From: Heliomicrobium gestii | GTDB lineage: Bacteria; Bacillota; Desulfitobacteriia; Heliobacteriales; Heliobacteriaceae | Assembly: GCF_009877435.1 (NCBI RefSeq) | Contig: NZ_WXEX01000009.1 | Coordinates: 62,001 to 126,000 of the forward strand | Length of the DNA: 64,000 bases | Reading direction: 5' to 3' | In this document: in pieces, positions 44,822 through 54,043 of the stretch | How positions within the stretch are numbered: position 1 is the stretch's first letter | Layout of the letters: each line of letters opens with the position of its first letter | Made by a program: the position numbers and the translations under genes | Notes under the pieces: generated by a model | The model's database searches: none | What the model was told of the DNA's origin: nothing | Seen by the model: the letters and a program-made list of their open reading frames with translations, nothing else

Positions 44822-46762
44822 ATGTCGATTCGCAAACAGATCCTTTTTTGGTTGGTCATGTTCGCGCTGTTGCCGCTGTTGTTGGCAAGTGGTTTGAGTT
44901 ATTTTTCTGTCAACAAGAGCTTGGCTGAGATCGAACGGGAACAGGCGCGCTTTGCCGGCGAGTCCACCGTAAACACCCTGGGTGTTCTGCTGCAGCGGGC
45001 AGAGGTGGCGGCGAAGACCTATGCCTTTTGGGATGAGGCCCATGAGCATTTGAACGAAAACGAGAAAGAATGGATTCATAAGGAAATCATTGAAGGCGCG
45101 ATCAATGATTATGAAATGGACTTTGGTGTTGTCGCCGATCTGTCGGGAAATATCCTGGCTTCCTACGGAAAGGAGGGTTTCTCCGGTGATCTGCGCAAAC
45201 ATCCCTCCATAAAAAAGCTGATCGCCGGGGAGAAACTGATCTCCGGTTTTTACCAGGGCGAACAGGGGCTGGCCTTGATCGGCGCGGCCAAGATCTTGGA
45301 GTCAAAGGGCCTCGGTCTGCCGGTCGGTTATCTGGTTTTGGGCACATATGTGGACACGCCTCATCTGGAGACCGTGAAAAAGTTGGTGGGCGCCGATATC
45401 ACCCTCTTTTCCGATCAGGGAAAATGGCTCATGACGACCGATGAAGGGCTCGCAACCGAACAACCGCCTGGTGAGGAAGTGAGCAAGCGCCAGGTGAAAG
45501 AGACCTACTACCTGAGCACGATCCGTCCCCTTGCAGACATCAATGGCGATGTGGTCGCTCAGGTGGCGGCGGCGATCCCGGTGACGGCGAGCGTACAGAC
45601 GGAGAAGAATATAAAAATGGTCACTGTTGGCACATTGCTGGTGAGTCTCCTCATCGCCCTCGCTTTCGGCACAGCCACATCGGGCCGGTTGGCCAAACCG
45701 ATCACCGCCACAGCGGAATTGCTGCGGACGATCGCTGGCGGCGATCTGCGGCCTCGCGAGGTTCATGTTGAAGGGCAAGGGGAGATCAAAACCCTCATTG
45801 ACGCCTACCGGACGATGGCGGAGAACCTGCGCGCGCTGATCCTGGGCGCCAATACCAGCGCCGATGAGGTTGCCCAATCATTCGATCTATTGAAGGTAAA
45901 TATGAGCGATATTGAAAAAGCCACGGAAGAGATCACCAATGGCGTCCAAGAGGTGGCTGCTCGTTCCCAGGCTGTGGCCGAAACAGCAGAGCGTTCGGTC
46001 GATGTGGTCACCCAGATCCAGGGAAACATCCATGCCATGATTCAAGAATTCGAAGAGACGCGGACCGTTTCCCGGGCAGCGGCCGAGTCGGCCCAGGGCG
46101 GCGCCCGCGTGATCGATCAGGTGACCGCGCACATGGAGCGCATCCGGAAAAAGTCCATGGAAACGGAAGAGACCGTCACTGCCCTGGGTGAACAGTCACA
46201 GAAGATCAGCCAGATCATTGAAACGATCACGGCGATCGCTAGCCAGACAAACCTGCTCGCCCTGAATGCGGCCATCGAGGCGGCGAGGGCGGGCGACCAG
46301 GGACGGGGGTTCGCCGTGGTGGCCGAAGAAGTGCGCAAACTGGCCGAGGAATCGGCTGCCGCCGCTGCTGAGATTCAGTCGATCGTCCAGCGCGTCTGTG
46401 AGGGAACGGAGGCATCGATCCGAGCCATCGCCGAGGAAGCGGAGACCGTCCGGGACGGTTCCCTTTTGATTGAAAAATCGGGCCAGGTCTTTGCGGAGGT
46501 TGAGCGGATATCCACACACGTCGCCAGCCATGTGGAAACCATCGCCGACCGGGCGACAGAATTGCGCAGCCAGAGCGAAGCGGTGTTGCGCCAGGTGGCC
46601 GATGTGAAAGAAAACATCGTTACGGTGACAGCCCATTCGCAGGTCATCGCCTCTGCCTCAGAGGAACAACTGGCCTCAGTACATGAAGGAACCGATTCGG
46701 CGTCCAGGTTAGATGTGATGGCGCAACGGCTCAAGACCTTGACCGGGCAATTTTCCCTTTGA
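44822..46762 (+). CDS. Methyl-accepting chemotaxis protein with CHASE4-type sensor
   Basis: 646 residues. The first membrane segment is at 8-28, the sensor region at 45-260 with the CHASE4 hallmarks YAFWDEAHEHL and INDYEMDFGVVADLSGNILA. The second membrane segment is at about 265-287, then HAMP (LAKPITATAELLRTIAGGDL). The signalling hairpin is near 470-505 ([35 protein letters not shown]). Unlike the other receptor here, its sensor is a single Cache-like module. The C-terminus has no CheR/CheB pentapeptide. It stands alone and would signal through CheA encoded elsewhere. Confidence 0.93.
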   Translation: MSIRKQILFWLVMFALLPLLLASGLSYFSVNKSLAEIEREQARFAGESTVNTLGVLLQRAEVAAKTYAFWDEAHEHLNENEKEWIHKEIIEGAINDYEMDFGVVADLSGNILASYGKEGFSGDLRKHPSIKKLIAGEKLISGFYQGEQGLALIGAAKILESKGLGLPVGYLVLGTYVDTPHLETVKKLVGADITLFSDQGKWLMTTDEGLATEQPPGEEVSKRQVKETYYLSTIRPLADINGDVVAQVAAAIPVTASVQTEKNIKMVTVGTLLVSLLIALAFGTATSGRLAKPITATAELLRTIAGGDLRPREVHVEGQGEIKTLIDAYRTMAENLRALILGANTSADEVAQSFDLLKVNMSDIEKATEEITNGVQEVAARSQAVAETAERSVDVVTQIQGNIHAMIQEFEETRTVSRAAAESAQGGARVIDQVTAHMERIRKKSMETEETVTALGEQSQKISQIIETITAIASQTNLLALNAAIEAARAGDQGRGFAVVAEEVRKLAEESAAAAAEIQSIVQRVCEGTEASIRAIAEEAETVRDGSLLIEKSGQVFAEVERISTHVASHVETIADRATELRSQSEAVLRQVADVKENIVTVTAHSQVIASASEEQLASVHEGTDSASRLDVMAQRLKTLTGQFSL

Positions 46763-46931
46763 AACCGAAGGGAACTGGTTATGTGACCGGAGAACCCGAT
46801 CAGAGGGGGGAATGACCCAAAAATCGAATCAAAAACAGGATTCGACTTACGAAAATTCACCTCTCCGAAACATCTCTTGAAGAAGGGTCGTCGGTCCAGC
46901 GAATTTATCTTTGTTTTTGTTCTTGCAAGGA

Positions 46932-46959
46932 TTGACATTTGCAAAATACGTAATAATAT
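46932..46959 (+). promoter_or_regulatory. Candidate promoter of spoVG
   Basis: TTGACA at 46932-46937 and TAATAT at 46954-46959 with a 16-base spacer. The spacing and boxes fit sigma-A. In B. subtilis spoVG is driven by sigma-H; no clear sigma-H site is seen here. Confidence 0.55.
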
Positions 46960-46995
46960 AAGGTTAGGTTAACTTTTGAAGAGGGTGTTTCGAAC

Positions 46996-47280
46996 GTGAA
47001 GATCACAGACATTCGGATTCGCAAACTGTATGTGGACAGCAAGATAAAAGCAATCTTCTCTGTAACATTCGATAGCGCCTTTGTCGTCCATGACGTCAAG
47101 GTGGTGGAAGGACCCAATGGCCTGATCGTGGCCATGCCCAGCCGCAAGCGGCCAGATGGCAAATACTGCGACATTTTTCATCCCATCTCTGCTGACGCGC
47201 GCGAGGTCGTCTCTTCCGCTATCATGAGCGCCTACAATGAAGCGGTCGATCAAAGCAGTCAGGACGGGGTCACAGCTTGA
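46996..47280 (+). CDS. spoVG: Septation regulator SpoVG
   Basis: 94 residues from a GTG with GAAGAGGG upstream. The whole SpoVG domain is present: MKITDIRIRKL at the start, then SVTFDSAFVVHDVKVVEGP, GLIVAMPSRKRPDGKYCDIF and HPISADAREVV. SpoVG is a small dimeric nucleic-acid-binding regulator involved in septation and sporulation. Supports an endospore former. Single gene followed by a terminator. Confidence 0.97.
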   Translation: MKITDIRIRKLYVDSKIKAIFSVTFDSAFVVHDVKVVEGPNGLIVAMPSRKRPDGKYCDIFHPISADAREVVSSAIMSAYNEAVDQSSQDGVTA

Positions 47281-47356
47281 GCGGATCCCAAAGGGCGGGG
47301 CGCCCTCCTTTCCTTCCGCACAGCGCACGAATCGTATGCACGGAACAAACAGTCTG

Positions 47357-47388
47357 AACCGTTGCCCGAATGGCAGCGGTTTTTTCTT
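47357..47388 (+). terminator. Terminator of spoVG
   Basis: AACCGTTGCC pairs with GGCAGCGGTT (one mismatch), then TTTTTC. It overlaps the end of the convergent creatininase-family gene. Confidence 0.85.
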
Positions 47389-48186
47389 TTACGGATCCAT
47401 GCGTAAGAATTTGTTCGTGAGGCCTTGGATCAAAGGAGGGGGAGGCCAGGCGACGCCTTTCAGAAGGTCCATGGCTGCGTCGGCCCAGATCTCCAGGCCA
47501 GGGAGCAATCGCTGCCCTTCTTCAGCGGAGGCCGCAGCAGGATTGCCCAAATACCCGCCGGACGCGCCTTTCTCCCGCCATGTGCCGGAGGAATGCAGGT
47601 TGTCGATCGCCACCGGGGAAAGTTGCCGCGCCGCTTCCCGGTCAACCTGTTCCGGATGCAGGGCCAGCATGAGCGATGTTTCGACGCGACCGGCATGAAT
47701 GTCCGGAATGGCATTGGGCGCCGGATCATGAGGTAAATGGAAAAACCAGTGGGCAAAGGGCTCGGCGACCCTGAGCGGATGGTTCTTTTCGACCGCTGCG
47801 ATGGCGGCGTGGATAGCGGCGAGATGGGCCGGCGATCCATGGGGAGAGACGACGACGGCATAGCGAAACCCCCACCGGCTCACCGAAGACAGCAGTTCAA
47901 CGACCAAGGGGAAAAAGACCTGTTCGGTCAGAGACAGGGTGCCGGGAAAATCAGCCGTTTCCCTGGCCACACCCAGGGGGATCAAGGGAAAGACATAGGG
48001 GCGGAGCGAAGACTGGCCTTCCAGTTTGACTGCTGACCGCCGGCATCCCTCGACGGCGCAATGGCAGTCGACTCCGATGGGGAGATGAGGGCCATGTTCT
48101 TCGAGCGGGACAATGGGCAAGAACAAGAGGCTCTTCTCCGGGTCGATCGAACCCAAGCTCGGCCAGGACATGGTGATGATCTCCAT
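47389..48186 (-). CDS. Creatininase-family amidohydrolase
   Basis: 265 residues; the ATG has GAAGGAGG upstream. All metal-site motifs of the creatininase fold are seen: PLEEHGPHLPIGVD near 27-40, VVSPHGSPAHL near 111-122 and DIHAGRVETSLML near 162-174. The family hydrolyses cyclic amides or peptides, for example creatinine, formamides in flavin synthesis and the precursor peptide in mycofactocin. There is no diagnostic neighbour, so the substrate is open. Metal ions (Zn or Mn) would be bound by the Glu, His and Asp residues named. Confidence 0.88.
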   Translation of the reverse strand: MEIITMSWPSLGSIDPEKSLLFLPIVPLEEHGPHLPIGVDCHCAVEGCRRSAVKLEGQSSLRPYVFPLIPLGVARETADFPGTLSLTEQVFFPLVVELLSSVSRWGFRYAVVVSPHGSPAHLAAIHAAIAAVEKNHPLRVAEPFAHWFFHLPHDPAPNAIPDIHAGRVETSLMLALHPEQVDREAARQLSPVAIDNLHSSGTWREKGASGGYLGNPAAASAEEGQRLLPGLEIWADAAMDLLKGVAWPPPPLIQGLTNKFLRMDP

Positions 48187-48365
48187 GAGCGGTCCTCCTT
48201 CGACGGTTCGTCAATCTCTTGAAAGCGCGTCACTGGTTTTCAAAGAAAACGGAGCAGAAGAAGCGGTACACTCGCTGCTAGCCTATGCGTATAAAGATAG
48301 AAATGGCTATACCCATCACATGAATTGTTCGTTGACGGATCGCTCCAGGAAAGGGCGAAAACACG

Positions 48366-48782
48366 ATGACCGGCTACATGCTGATGTTTGTCCTCCTCTG
48401 CTGGGGCTTGTGGCCGATCATGGACAAGAAGTTCTTGACCGGCATCAATCCATGGTGGGGCATTTTCTGGGCCGAGCTATGTGGGCTGTTGTTTCTGCCG
48501 CTGTTGTACTGGATCGCGAAGAAGTACGGCGGTGATGTAGAGGGAGTGCCCGCGACGTTGGGATGGGGCTTTTTGAGTCGGTTGTTGGATCTGATGGGGC
48601 TTATGTTCTTCTATATTTTGTTGAGCAAAAATCCTGCCGGATGGACGATCATAACGGTATCCATGTACCCGTTAGTGACCCTTTTCTTTGGCATCCTCTT
48701 CTTTGGGGAGACATTGAACGGGCGGGTGCTGATGGGGAGCGCCTGTGTGCTCAGTGGGCTCATGTTGCTGATGCGACGATAG
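48366..48782 (+). CDS. Small EamA/DMT-type membrane protein
   Basis: 138 residues with four membrane segments. WGLWPIMDKKFLTGINPWWG at the start, then LGWGFLSRLLDLMGLMFFY, ILLSKNPAGWTIITVSMYPL and FFGILFFGETLNGRVLMGSA. This is a single EamA half unit as in four-helix DMT proteins, which work as dimers, rather than the usual ten-helix form. The FFGETL element is typical of EamA. It could export a small metabolite. It has a weak ribosome site. Confidence 0.75.
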   Translation: MTGYMLMFVLLCWGLWPIMDKKFLTGINPWWGIFWAELCGLLFLPLLYWIAKKYGGDVEGVPATLGWGFLSRLLDLMGLMFFYILLSKNPAGWTIITVSMYPLVTLFFGILFFGETLNGRVLMGSACVLSGLMLLMRR

Positions 48783-48958
48783 CCTGTTCGGTGGAACTTT
48801 CATCGCGCCGCCTGCGTCTTTTAGGCAGGGGGCGATTTTTCTGCCGTTTTAGGGTAGGGGGACATGCTGGTCTTACAGATCATGGGAAAGGGAATTTGTG
48901 TTTTAAGGGCGAAGTTACCTTTAATAATCCAAATCGAAACGGAGAGATTTGTTCAAAG

Positions 48959-51379
48959 ATGCAAAGAAAACTGGTTGCTTCCTGTACGGCAGCATTGATT
49001 TTCGTCGGTTCCTGTCTTACCCCCGTCACCATGGCCGTCGCCTCACCCGGCGAAAGCGGCGCGCCGCCACTGAGCAAGGAAGCCTCAACGCAAGGGCTTC
49101 CTCTAGAAGCACCGCGAGAGCCTGCCATCAAACGGCTGCAGTTCCTCTCCCAGTTGGCCACAGCGCTGGGAATCCAGCCCCTCTTCCCGTCAAAGGCGTC
49201 CTTCGCCGATGTTTCGCCCGGTTCCCTCGACGGCGGCGCTGTGGAGGCGCTGAACTGTCTGGGCCTGCTGTCCAACCTATCGCCGGACCGGCTGGGCGCT
49301 TCCGAGCCCATGACCCGGCAGGACGCTGCGTTGCTTCTCTGGCGCGCCTTGGGAGACAGCCAAGAATTGTACCCTGGCGACCCCTTCACAGATGAAGAGG
49401 AGATCGCTGAAGACGCCCGCTCTGCCGCTCGTTTTGCCGCTGGCAAGGGCTGGTTGGCGGCAGGGGATGGCCGATTTCGCCCACAGGACGGAGTGACCCT
49501 TTCCGAGACGGAGCGCTTGATGGAGGCGCTGCGCCAGTTCCGGAAATACCAGGCCATGCAAGCCGTCGCCGTTACATCGAAGCGTCAAGTCGGCCTTCGT
49601 CCCGATGAGACGAAAGCCGTTGAAGTCCCGCCTGGCGCGCCGGCCCAGTGGACACCGGGCAACGGGGGCGCTATCGGGTTTACGCCTGTCTTCGGTATCG
49701 ACGACCTCAAGCTGGGGCGGCTGTCCGGCGATGACGGGTTTACCCTGGGACCCCAGGCGCCGCAGGGCCTCGTCACTGTCAACGCCGGCCTCGCCGCGTA
49801 CCCCTTGGAGGTGGACGCCTACAATGCATCCAAGGTAAAAACGGCGTCGCCGGCCGATCAAAAGGATGCCCCGGCCTTGTCTGCGCCGATCGCGAATACA
49901 GAGTATACCGTCCAGATCAGCCAACATGGGCCTGACCTCGCTTTTCAACAGCAAGAGACAAAACTCTACCCCGGACCCAAGGCAGGGTTGGCATCGCCCG
50001 AAGAGACCTGGACCGGCTTTCTCCGCCAGGAAGGCCGCGATGTGCTGATCGATCTGCAGCGGCTGCGCCCGGTGACTGGAGTTTCCCTGGAGTTTCAGCA
50101 AAACCTGCAACTGGGGATCCTGATGCCCCCGTACCTGCAAGGCGCCATCTCTCCCGACGGCGTCAATTGGTATTACCTGGGCGAGGTCCGTCATCGCCTG
50201 TCGCCTTCTGATGCGAAAGCGCAGCAACGTATCCTGGCCTTGCGATTTCCGGCCGTAAATGCGCGGTACATAAAACTCAGCTTCCCTGTCGACAACTGGG
50301 CCTTTGCGCGGCGTTTGACCGTCGAGAGCGCCCCGGCGGCGACGAAACCGGTGGTGCTGAGCCGCGATGAACGGGTGGTCAAGTCGGCCGACAATACCCT
50401 TCAGATTCCCGGCGTCAATGACATCCTGCTCATCTACACAGGAAACTACGGAAAAGCCGGGACATGGACGAGCGATGAGTTTCTCCCTATGGTTGCTTAC
50501 CGCAAGGACCAGCGCCTTCAGGGGCGGATGTTCGATACGATGCTTTTCCTCCCCTATGAGGAGACGGGCAGTGTCAAGGACAAGTGGAGCGCCTATCTGG
50601 AGGATCTCTTTGCTCCCGGCGTCCAACTGAGCGCCCTGAATGACGCCGTGGCCCAAATGAACAATGTCCTGGGAACGACAGAAAAGGAAAAGGTCATCCT
50701 CACGTTGCCCTACCCCAACAGCCGGGAACACAACTTCGGCAGCCTGGAGAAAAAGGGACCGGTTCTCTCATTCGACGCCGCTCAAGTGGGCCGCGAGCAG
50801 GCGCTGGCGAACCGGTTGGCGGCGCAGAAGTGGTATTACGGGGAACTGGTCAACCGGTGGAATGCCGCCAAGTTCGACCATCTGGAACTGGCCGGGATCT
50901 ACTGGTATGCCGAGACGATTGACGCCAATATCCCTGACGAAACGGAACTGGTGCAGGGGGCGGCCCGCCTCGTCCGCGCCGACAAGCGCGACTTCTACTG
51001 GATCCCTTTTTATGGCGCCAACGGTTATGAAAACTGGCGCTCCTACGGGTTCGAATATGTGCTGTTGCAACCGAACTACTACGCGGAAGACAGCAAGCCC
51101 GATGAGCGAATGGACCGGACGGCGGCGCTGACCCGCAAGTACCGGCTCGGCATGGAACTGGAGATCAGCGATCAGATCTTCTATTCGCCCAGCCACTACG
51201 ACACCTTCTACAAACAGCTCAACAAGGCCCACCAACTCGGCGCCGACGGTTCCATGACGAATGCCTACTACGCCGCCTCGAAGACCCTGGTCCGTGTCTG
51301 CAACAGCAGCGATCCGAAGATCCGCGCCATCTATGACGACCTGTACCGCTGGATGCGGGGGAATTATCGGCCCAAATGA
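48959..51379 (+). CDS. SLH-domain surface protein with DUF4855
   Basis: I take the ATG at 48959 (GGAGAG upstream), which is followed by a signal peptide (KLVASCTAALIFVGSCLTPV); 806 residues. An upstream extension of the frame lacks these features. Residues 60-200 hold two degenerate SLH repeats (ASFADVSPGSLDGGAVEALN, LGASEPMTRQDAALLLWRAL, GDGRFRPQDGVTLSETERL) that attach to the cell wall. A discoidin-like segment follows (GRDVLIDLQRLRPVTGVSLE). Residues 480-806 are DUF4855 (DILLIYTGNYGKAGTWTSDE, LELAGIYWYAETIDANIPDE, DFYWIPFYGANGYENW), a TIM-barrel-like domain of glycan-active proteins. It is probably a cell-surface carbohydrate-binding or hydrolytic protein. Confidence 0.88.
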   Translation: MQRKLVASCTAALIFVGSCLTPVTMAVASPGESGAPPLSKEASTQGLPLEAPREPAIKRLQFLSQLATALGIQPLFPSKASFADVSPGSLDGGAVEALNCLGLLSNLSPDRLGASEPMTRQDAALLLWRALGDSQELYPGDPFTDEEEIAEDARSAARFAAGKGWLAAGDGRFRPQDGVTLSETERLMEALRQFRKYQAMQAVAVTSKRQVGLRPDETKAVEVPPGAPAQWTPGNGGAIGFTPVFGIDDLKLGRLSGDDGFTLGPQAPQGLVTVNAGLAAYPLEVDAYNASKVKTASPADQKDAPALSAPIANTEYTVQISQHGPDLAFQQQETKLYPGPKAGLASPEETWTGFLRQEGRDVLIDLQRLRPVTGVSLEFQQNLQLGILMPPYLQGAISPDGVNWYYLGEVRHRLSPSDAKAQQRILALRFPAVNARYIKLSFPVDNWAFARRLTVESAPAATKPVVLSRDERVVKSADNTLQIPGVNDILLIYTGNYGKAGTWTSDEFLPMVAYRKDQRLQGRMFDTMLFLPYEETGSVKDKWSAYLEDLFAPGVQLSALNDAVAQMNNVLGTTEKEKVILTLPYPNSREHNFGSLEKKGPVLSFDAAQVGREQALANRLAAQKWYYGELVNRWNAAKFDHLELAGIYWYAETIDANIPDETELVQGAARLVRADKRDFYWIPFYGANGYENWRSYGFEYVLLQPNYYAEDSKPDERMDRTAALTRKYRLGMELEISDQIFYSPSHYDTFYKQLNKAHQLGADGSMTNAYYAASKTLVRVCNSSDPKIRAIYDDLYRWMRGNYRPK

Positions 51380-51462
51380 CCGGGCAACACAAGCGTTGGA
51401 TGTAGACAGGCGCGTTAGGCCGATCCGGCAAGACAGCGAAAACGAAAAAAGACAGGAAAAGC

Positions 51463-51514
51463 AAAGACCGCGATGATAGGCGAAGAGCCCGATCATCGCG
51501 GTCTGCGTTTTTAC
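51463..51514 (+). terminator. Bidirectional terminator between the SLH gene and the NSS transporter gene
   Basis: AGACCGCGATGAT pairs with ATCATCGCGGTCT, followed by GCGTTTTT on the plus strand and TTTGCTTTT on the minus strand. Confidence 0.88.
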
Positions 51515-51522
51515 GGTCGATT

Positions 51523-52890
51523 TTACAACACGCCGATGGAATGAAGGAAGACGATGATCAGCAGGGCCGGCGTCACATAGCGGGCGATAAACCGGACGAC
51601 AGCGACGACGCCGGCAATGCCGATGCGACCCTGGTTGGTCAACTCCTGCTGCCATTGGGCCTTGTCGATGACATGACCGGCGAAGAGGGCGATGAAGAGC
51701 CCCCCTAAAGGCAGCATGATGTTGGAGGAGACGAAATCATAGAAGTCAAAAAAGCTTTTGCCAAAGAGGGTGACACCGCCGAGCAGGCCTGCGCTGTCTG
51801 CCGAGAGTGACGCCGGGATGCCCAGCAGGACGATGACGACGGCGCAGAGGAGCACCGATGTTTTGCGGGAGAGACCCCGTTCTTCACTGAAGTAGGCCAC
51901 AGGCACCTCGACAAGGGAGAGCATGGCCGTCGTGGCGGCGATGGAGGTTAATAAGAAAAAGGCGATCAACAGCGCGTTGCCGAAGGGCAGCTGGGAAAAG
52001 ACGAGGGGGATGGTCATGAAGAGCAGCCCCGGACCGGCTCCCGGTTCCATGCCGAAGGCGAAGACCGTCGGGAAGATGGCGATGCCGGCCAGCATGGAGA
52101 CCAGCGTGTCCGCCATAGCCACCTTGGCGGCTGTGCCGAGCAGGTTGTTGTCTTCCGTAAAGTAACTGCTGTAGGTGATCATGGTGCCCATGCCGAGGGA
52201 GAGTTTAAAGAAAGCCAGGCCCATAGCCGTCAGGATGACGGCCCCGCTCAACTGGTTGAAGTCCACATGGAAGAGGAACTTGAGCCCTTCCGACGCGCCG
52301 GGCAGGGTGATGGCGCGGATGTCGATGATGACGATGATGAGGAACAAGAGCGGCATCAATGTCTTGGTGATCTTTTCGATTCCTTTTTTGACGCCCATCG
52401 TCAGGATCAACGAGACGACGGCCATGACGATGACCTGCCAGAGAATCGGTGAGACAGGGTCGGTGACGACACTGCCGAACTGGGCTTTTGCCGAGTCGAG
52501 GGTGACGCCAGCGAAGTCGCCACGGAGCGCCTTGAACAGGTAGTAGTAGACCCAGCCGGCGACACAACTGTAAAAAAACATGATCAGACCCGAGGCGGCG
52601 ACCCCCATGGTGCCGATGTGTTTCCAGGGAGAGCGTGGCTTCAATTGTTCAAAGGCGCCGATGGCGTTTTTGCGAGTCTTGCGACCGATGAAGAACTCAC
52701 TGGCCATGACCGGCAAACCGACGAAGAGGATACAGAGGAAGTAGACGAGCAGGAAAGCGCCGCCGCCGTTCGCGCCGACGAGGTAAGGGAACTTCCATAT
52801 ATTCCCCAATCCGACGGCAGAACCGAGGGTGGCGAAGAATACAGCCAGGCCGGAAGAAAAGGTCTCACGGCTGTTGCGGGTCTGGTGCAT
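51523..52890 (-). CDS. Sodium-dependent transporter (NSS/SNF family)
   Basis: The ATG at 52890 has AGGGGGTGAT upstream; 455 residues. About 12 membrane segments. The first has GSAVGLGNIWKFPYLVGANG, the unwound sodium and substrate site of LeuT-like transporters. TYSSYFTEDNNLLGTA follows in the middle, and ATTAMLSLVEVPVAYFSEE later. These carriers import amino acids or related amines with sodium. No partner gene. The extra N-terminal stretch of a longer frame is not used. Confidence 0.93.
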   Translation of the reverse strand: MHQTRNSRETFSSGLAVFFATLGSAVGLGNIWKFPYLVGANGGGAFLLVYFLCILFVGLPVMASEFFIGRKTRKNAIGAFEQLKPRSPWKHIGTMGVAASGLIMFFYSCVAGWVYYYLFKALRGDFAGVTLDSAKAQFGSVVTDPVSPILWQVIVMAVVSLILTMGVKKGIEKITKTLMPLLFLIIVIIDIRAITLPGASEGLKFLFHVDFNQLSGAVILTAMGLAFFKLSLGMGTMITYSSYFTEDNNLLGTAAKVAMADTLVSMLAGIAIFPTVFAFGMEPGAGPGLLFMTIPLVFSQLPFGNALLIAFFLLTSIAATTAMLSLVEVPVAYFSEERGLSRKTSVLLCAVVIVLLGIPASLSADSAGLLGGVTLFGKSFFDFYDFVSSNIMLPLGGLFIALFAGHVIDKAQWQQELTNQGRIGIAGVVAVVRFIARYVTPALLIIVFLHSIGVL

Positions 52891-53086
52891 GGGATCACCC
52901 CCTGAGTGTATTTGTGAAATAGGAAACAAGATAACTATTATTGTAATGTGAAAAAGGTGATTTCTCTGTTATTAAAAGATTGCGAAAATTTACGCGATAA
53001 CAAGGATGTGGCTTTTGCCGGCGCCATGGAAGCCTAATGCTATTTTTCCCGGAATCGCAACGATGTTGCGCCCTTTTCAGCGCGAT

Positions 53087-53123
53087 AAAGCCCCGGACTC
53101 CATCAAGAGTACGGGGCTTTTTG
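53087..53123 (-). terminator. Terminator hairpin downstream of the gene ending at 53143
   Basis: AAGCCCCG pairs with CGGGGCTT across a 16-base loop. The T run is good on the plus strand (TTTTT) and short on the minus strand (TTTAT). The only adjacent gene end is on the minus strand. Confidence 0.6.
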
Positions 53124-53142
53124 CGGCATCACGATATGTTGT

Positions 53143-53709
53143 TCACTCCGGCCAATTGCCGCCGGTCAGGTGATCGCGCAGGTCAAGGAGGACACCTTCT
53201 TTGCGAGGGCCTTCACTGGATGAGCCGATCGGTTCACCGGCCCTTGCCGAGGCAACACCGAGCGTCGACGACGGGGCCGTGGCGGCCGCCGACGCAGCCA
53301 TTTTTGAGGCGGTCGGTTCCGTTTCCGGAGTGTCGCCGTCACGGAACTGCCCTTTGTTCATGGCGTAAATTTGCTTTTCCAGCCGCTCCACCCGATCGGC
53401 CATCTTAAAGACGCTTTCCGTGACCCGGTTGCCGAACCCCTTCATGGCCGGAGAGACGGCTTCATCAAAGAGCTTGACGGCGACCATCGTCTTCTGGGTG
53501 ATTGACATCTCAACCACATTGCGCACCGTCGATTTGATCATCGACTCCAATTCGGGACGAAGTTGTTCCAGGTTGTCGCGGGCGATGGCGTCATCGATCA
53601 GACGCGACAGGATCTCGGGAATCGGTTCACCCTGCAAATCGGATTGGCCTTCAAGCCAGTGGAGTCGTTCCGGTGATAGTTCCAACGTGATCTTCTTTGA
53701 TTTGGTCAA
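53143..53709 (-). CDS. Hypothetical protein with a ribbon-helix-helix-like start
   Basis: The TTG at 53709 has GAGAGGGG eight bases upstream and is followed by KSKKITLELSPERLHWLEG, a strand plus helix like ribbon-helix-helix DNA-binding proteins; 188 residues. The middle (residues 45-115) is helical with coiled-coil potential (LRPELESMIKSTVRNVVEM, SVFKMADRVERLEKQIYAM). The tail is alanine-, serine- and threonine-rich, likely disordered. It stands upstream of the ger operon on the opposite strand. I do not recognise a family beyond this. Confidence 0.55.
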   Translation of the reverse strand: MTKSKKITLELSPERLHWLEGQSDLQGEPIPEILSRLIDDAIARDNLEQLRPELESMIKSTVRNVVEMSITQKTMVAVKLFDEAVSPAMKGFGNRVTESVFKMADRVERLEKQIYAMNKGQFRDGDTPETEPTASKMAASAAATAPSSTLGVASARAGEPIGSSSEGPRKEGVLLDLRDHLTGGNWPE

Positions 53710-54043
53710 TTGGAAAACCCCTCTCTTTGTCTCGTCCAGTCTCTTTCTCTTGGGTTTCCAGATACGTCGTGCCCTCGTTCCCATTTTACCGGAAACATTT
53801 TGGGATTGTCGAGGGAGGTCGCGCCGCCTGTGACTTCGATTCTTGCTCCATTACGGAAAGTATAACAAATAATTAACTTTCACAACAGGTGGTGTTGTTT
53901 TTCACATTCGCAAGTCCTTTTTTATTGATTATTCAGGCGATGGATTCGGTGAGGGATTCCCTGTCCGACAGGCGACGCGTTTCAATGATTTGAAGGGCAT
54001 GTCGCCTTCCGCTTCGGGGAAAAGCTACTGTAGGGTGAAAGGC

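Noticed and set aside
48563-48958. N-terminal extension of the SLH/DUF4855 frame
   Set aside because: It overlaps the EamA-like gene and continues through intergenic sequence; the signal peptide begins at the ATG at 48959.
49277-50731. 484-residue minus-strand frame opposite the SLH/DUF4855 gene
   Set aside because: Shadow of a long GC-rich gene; no start signal or recognisable domain.
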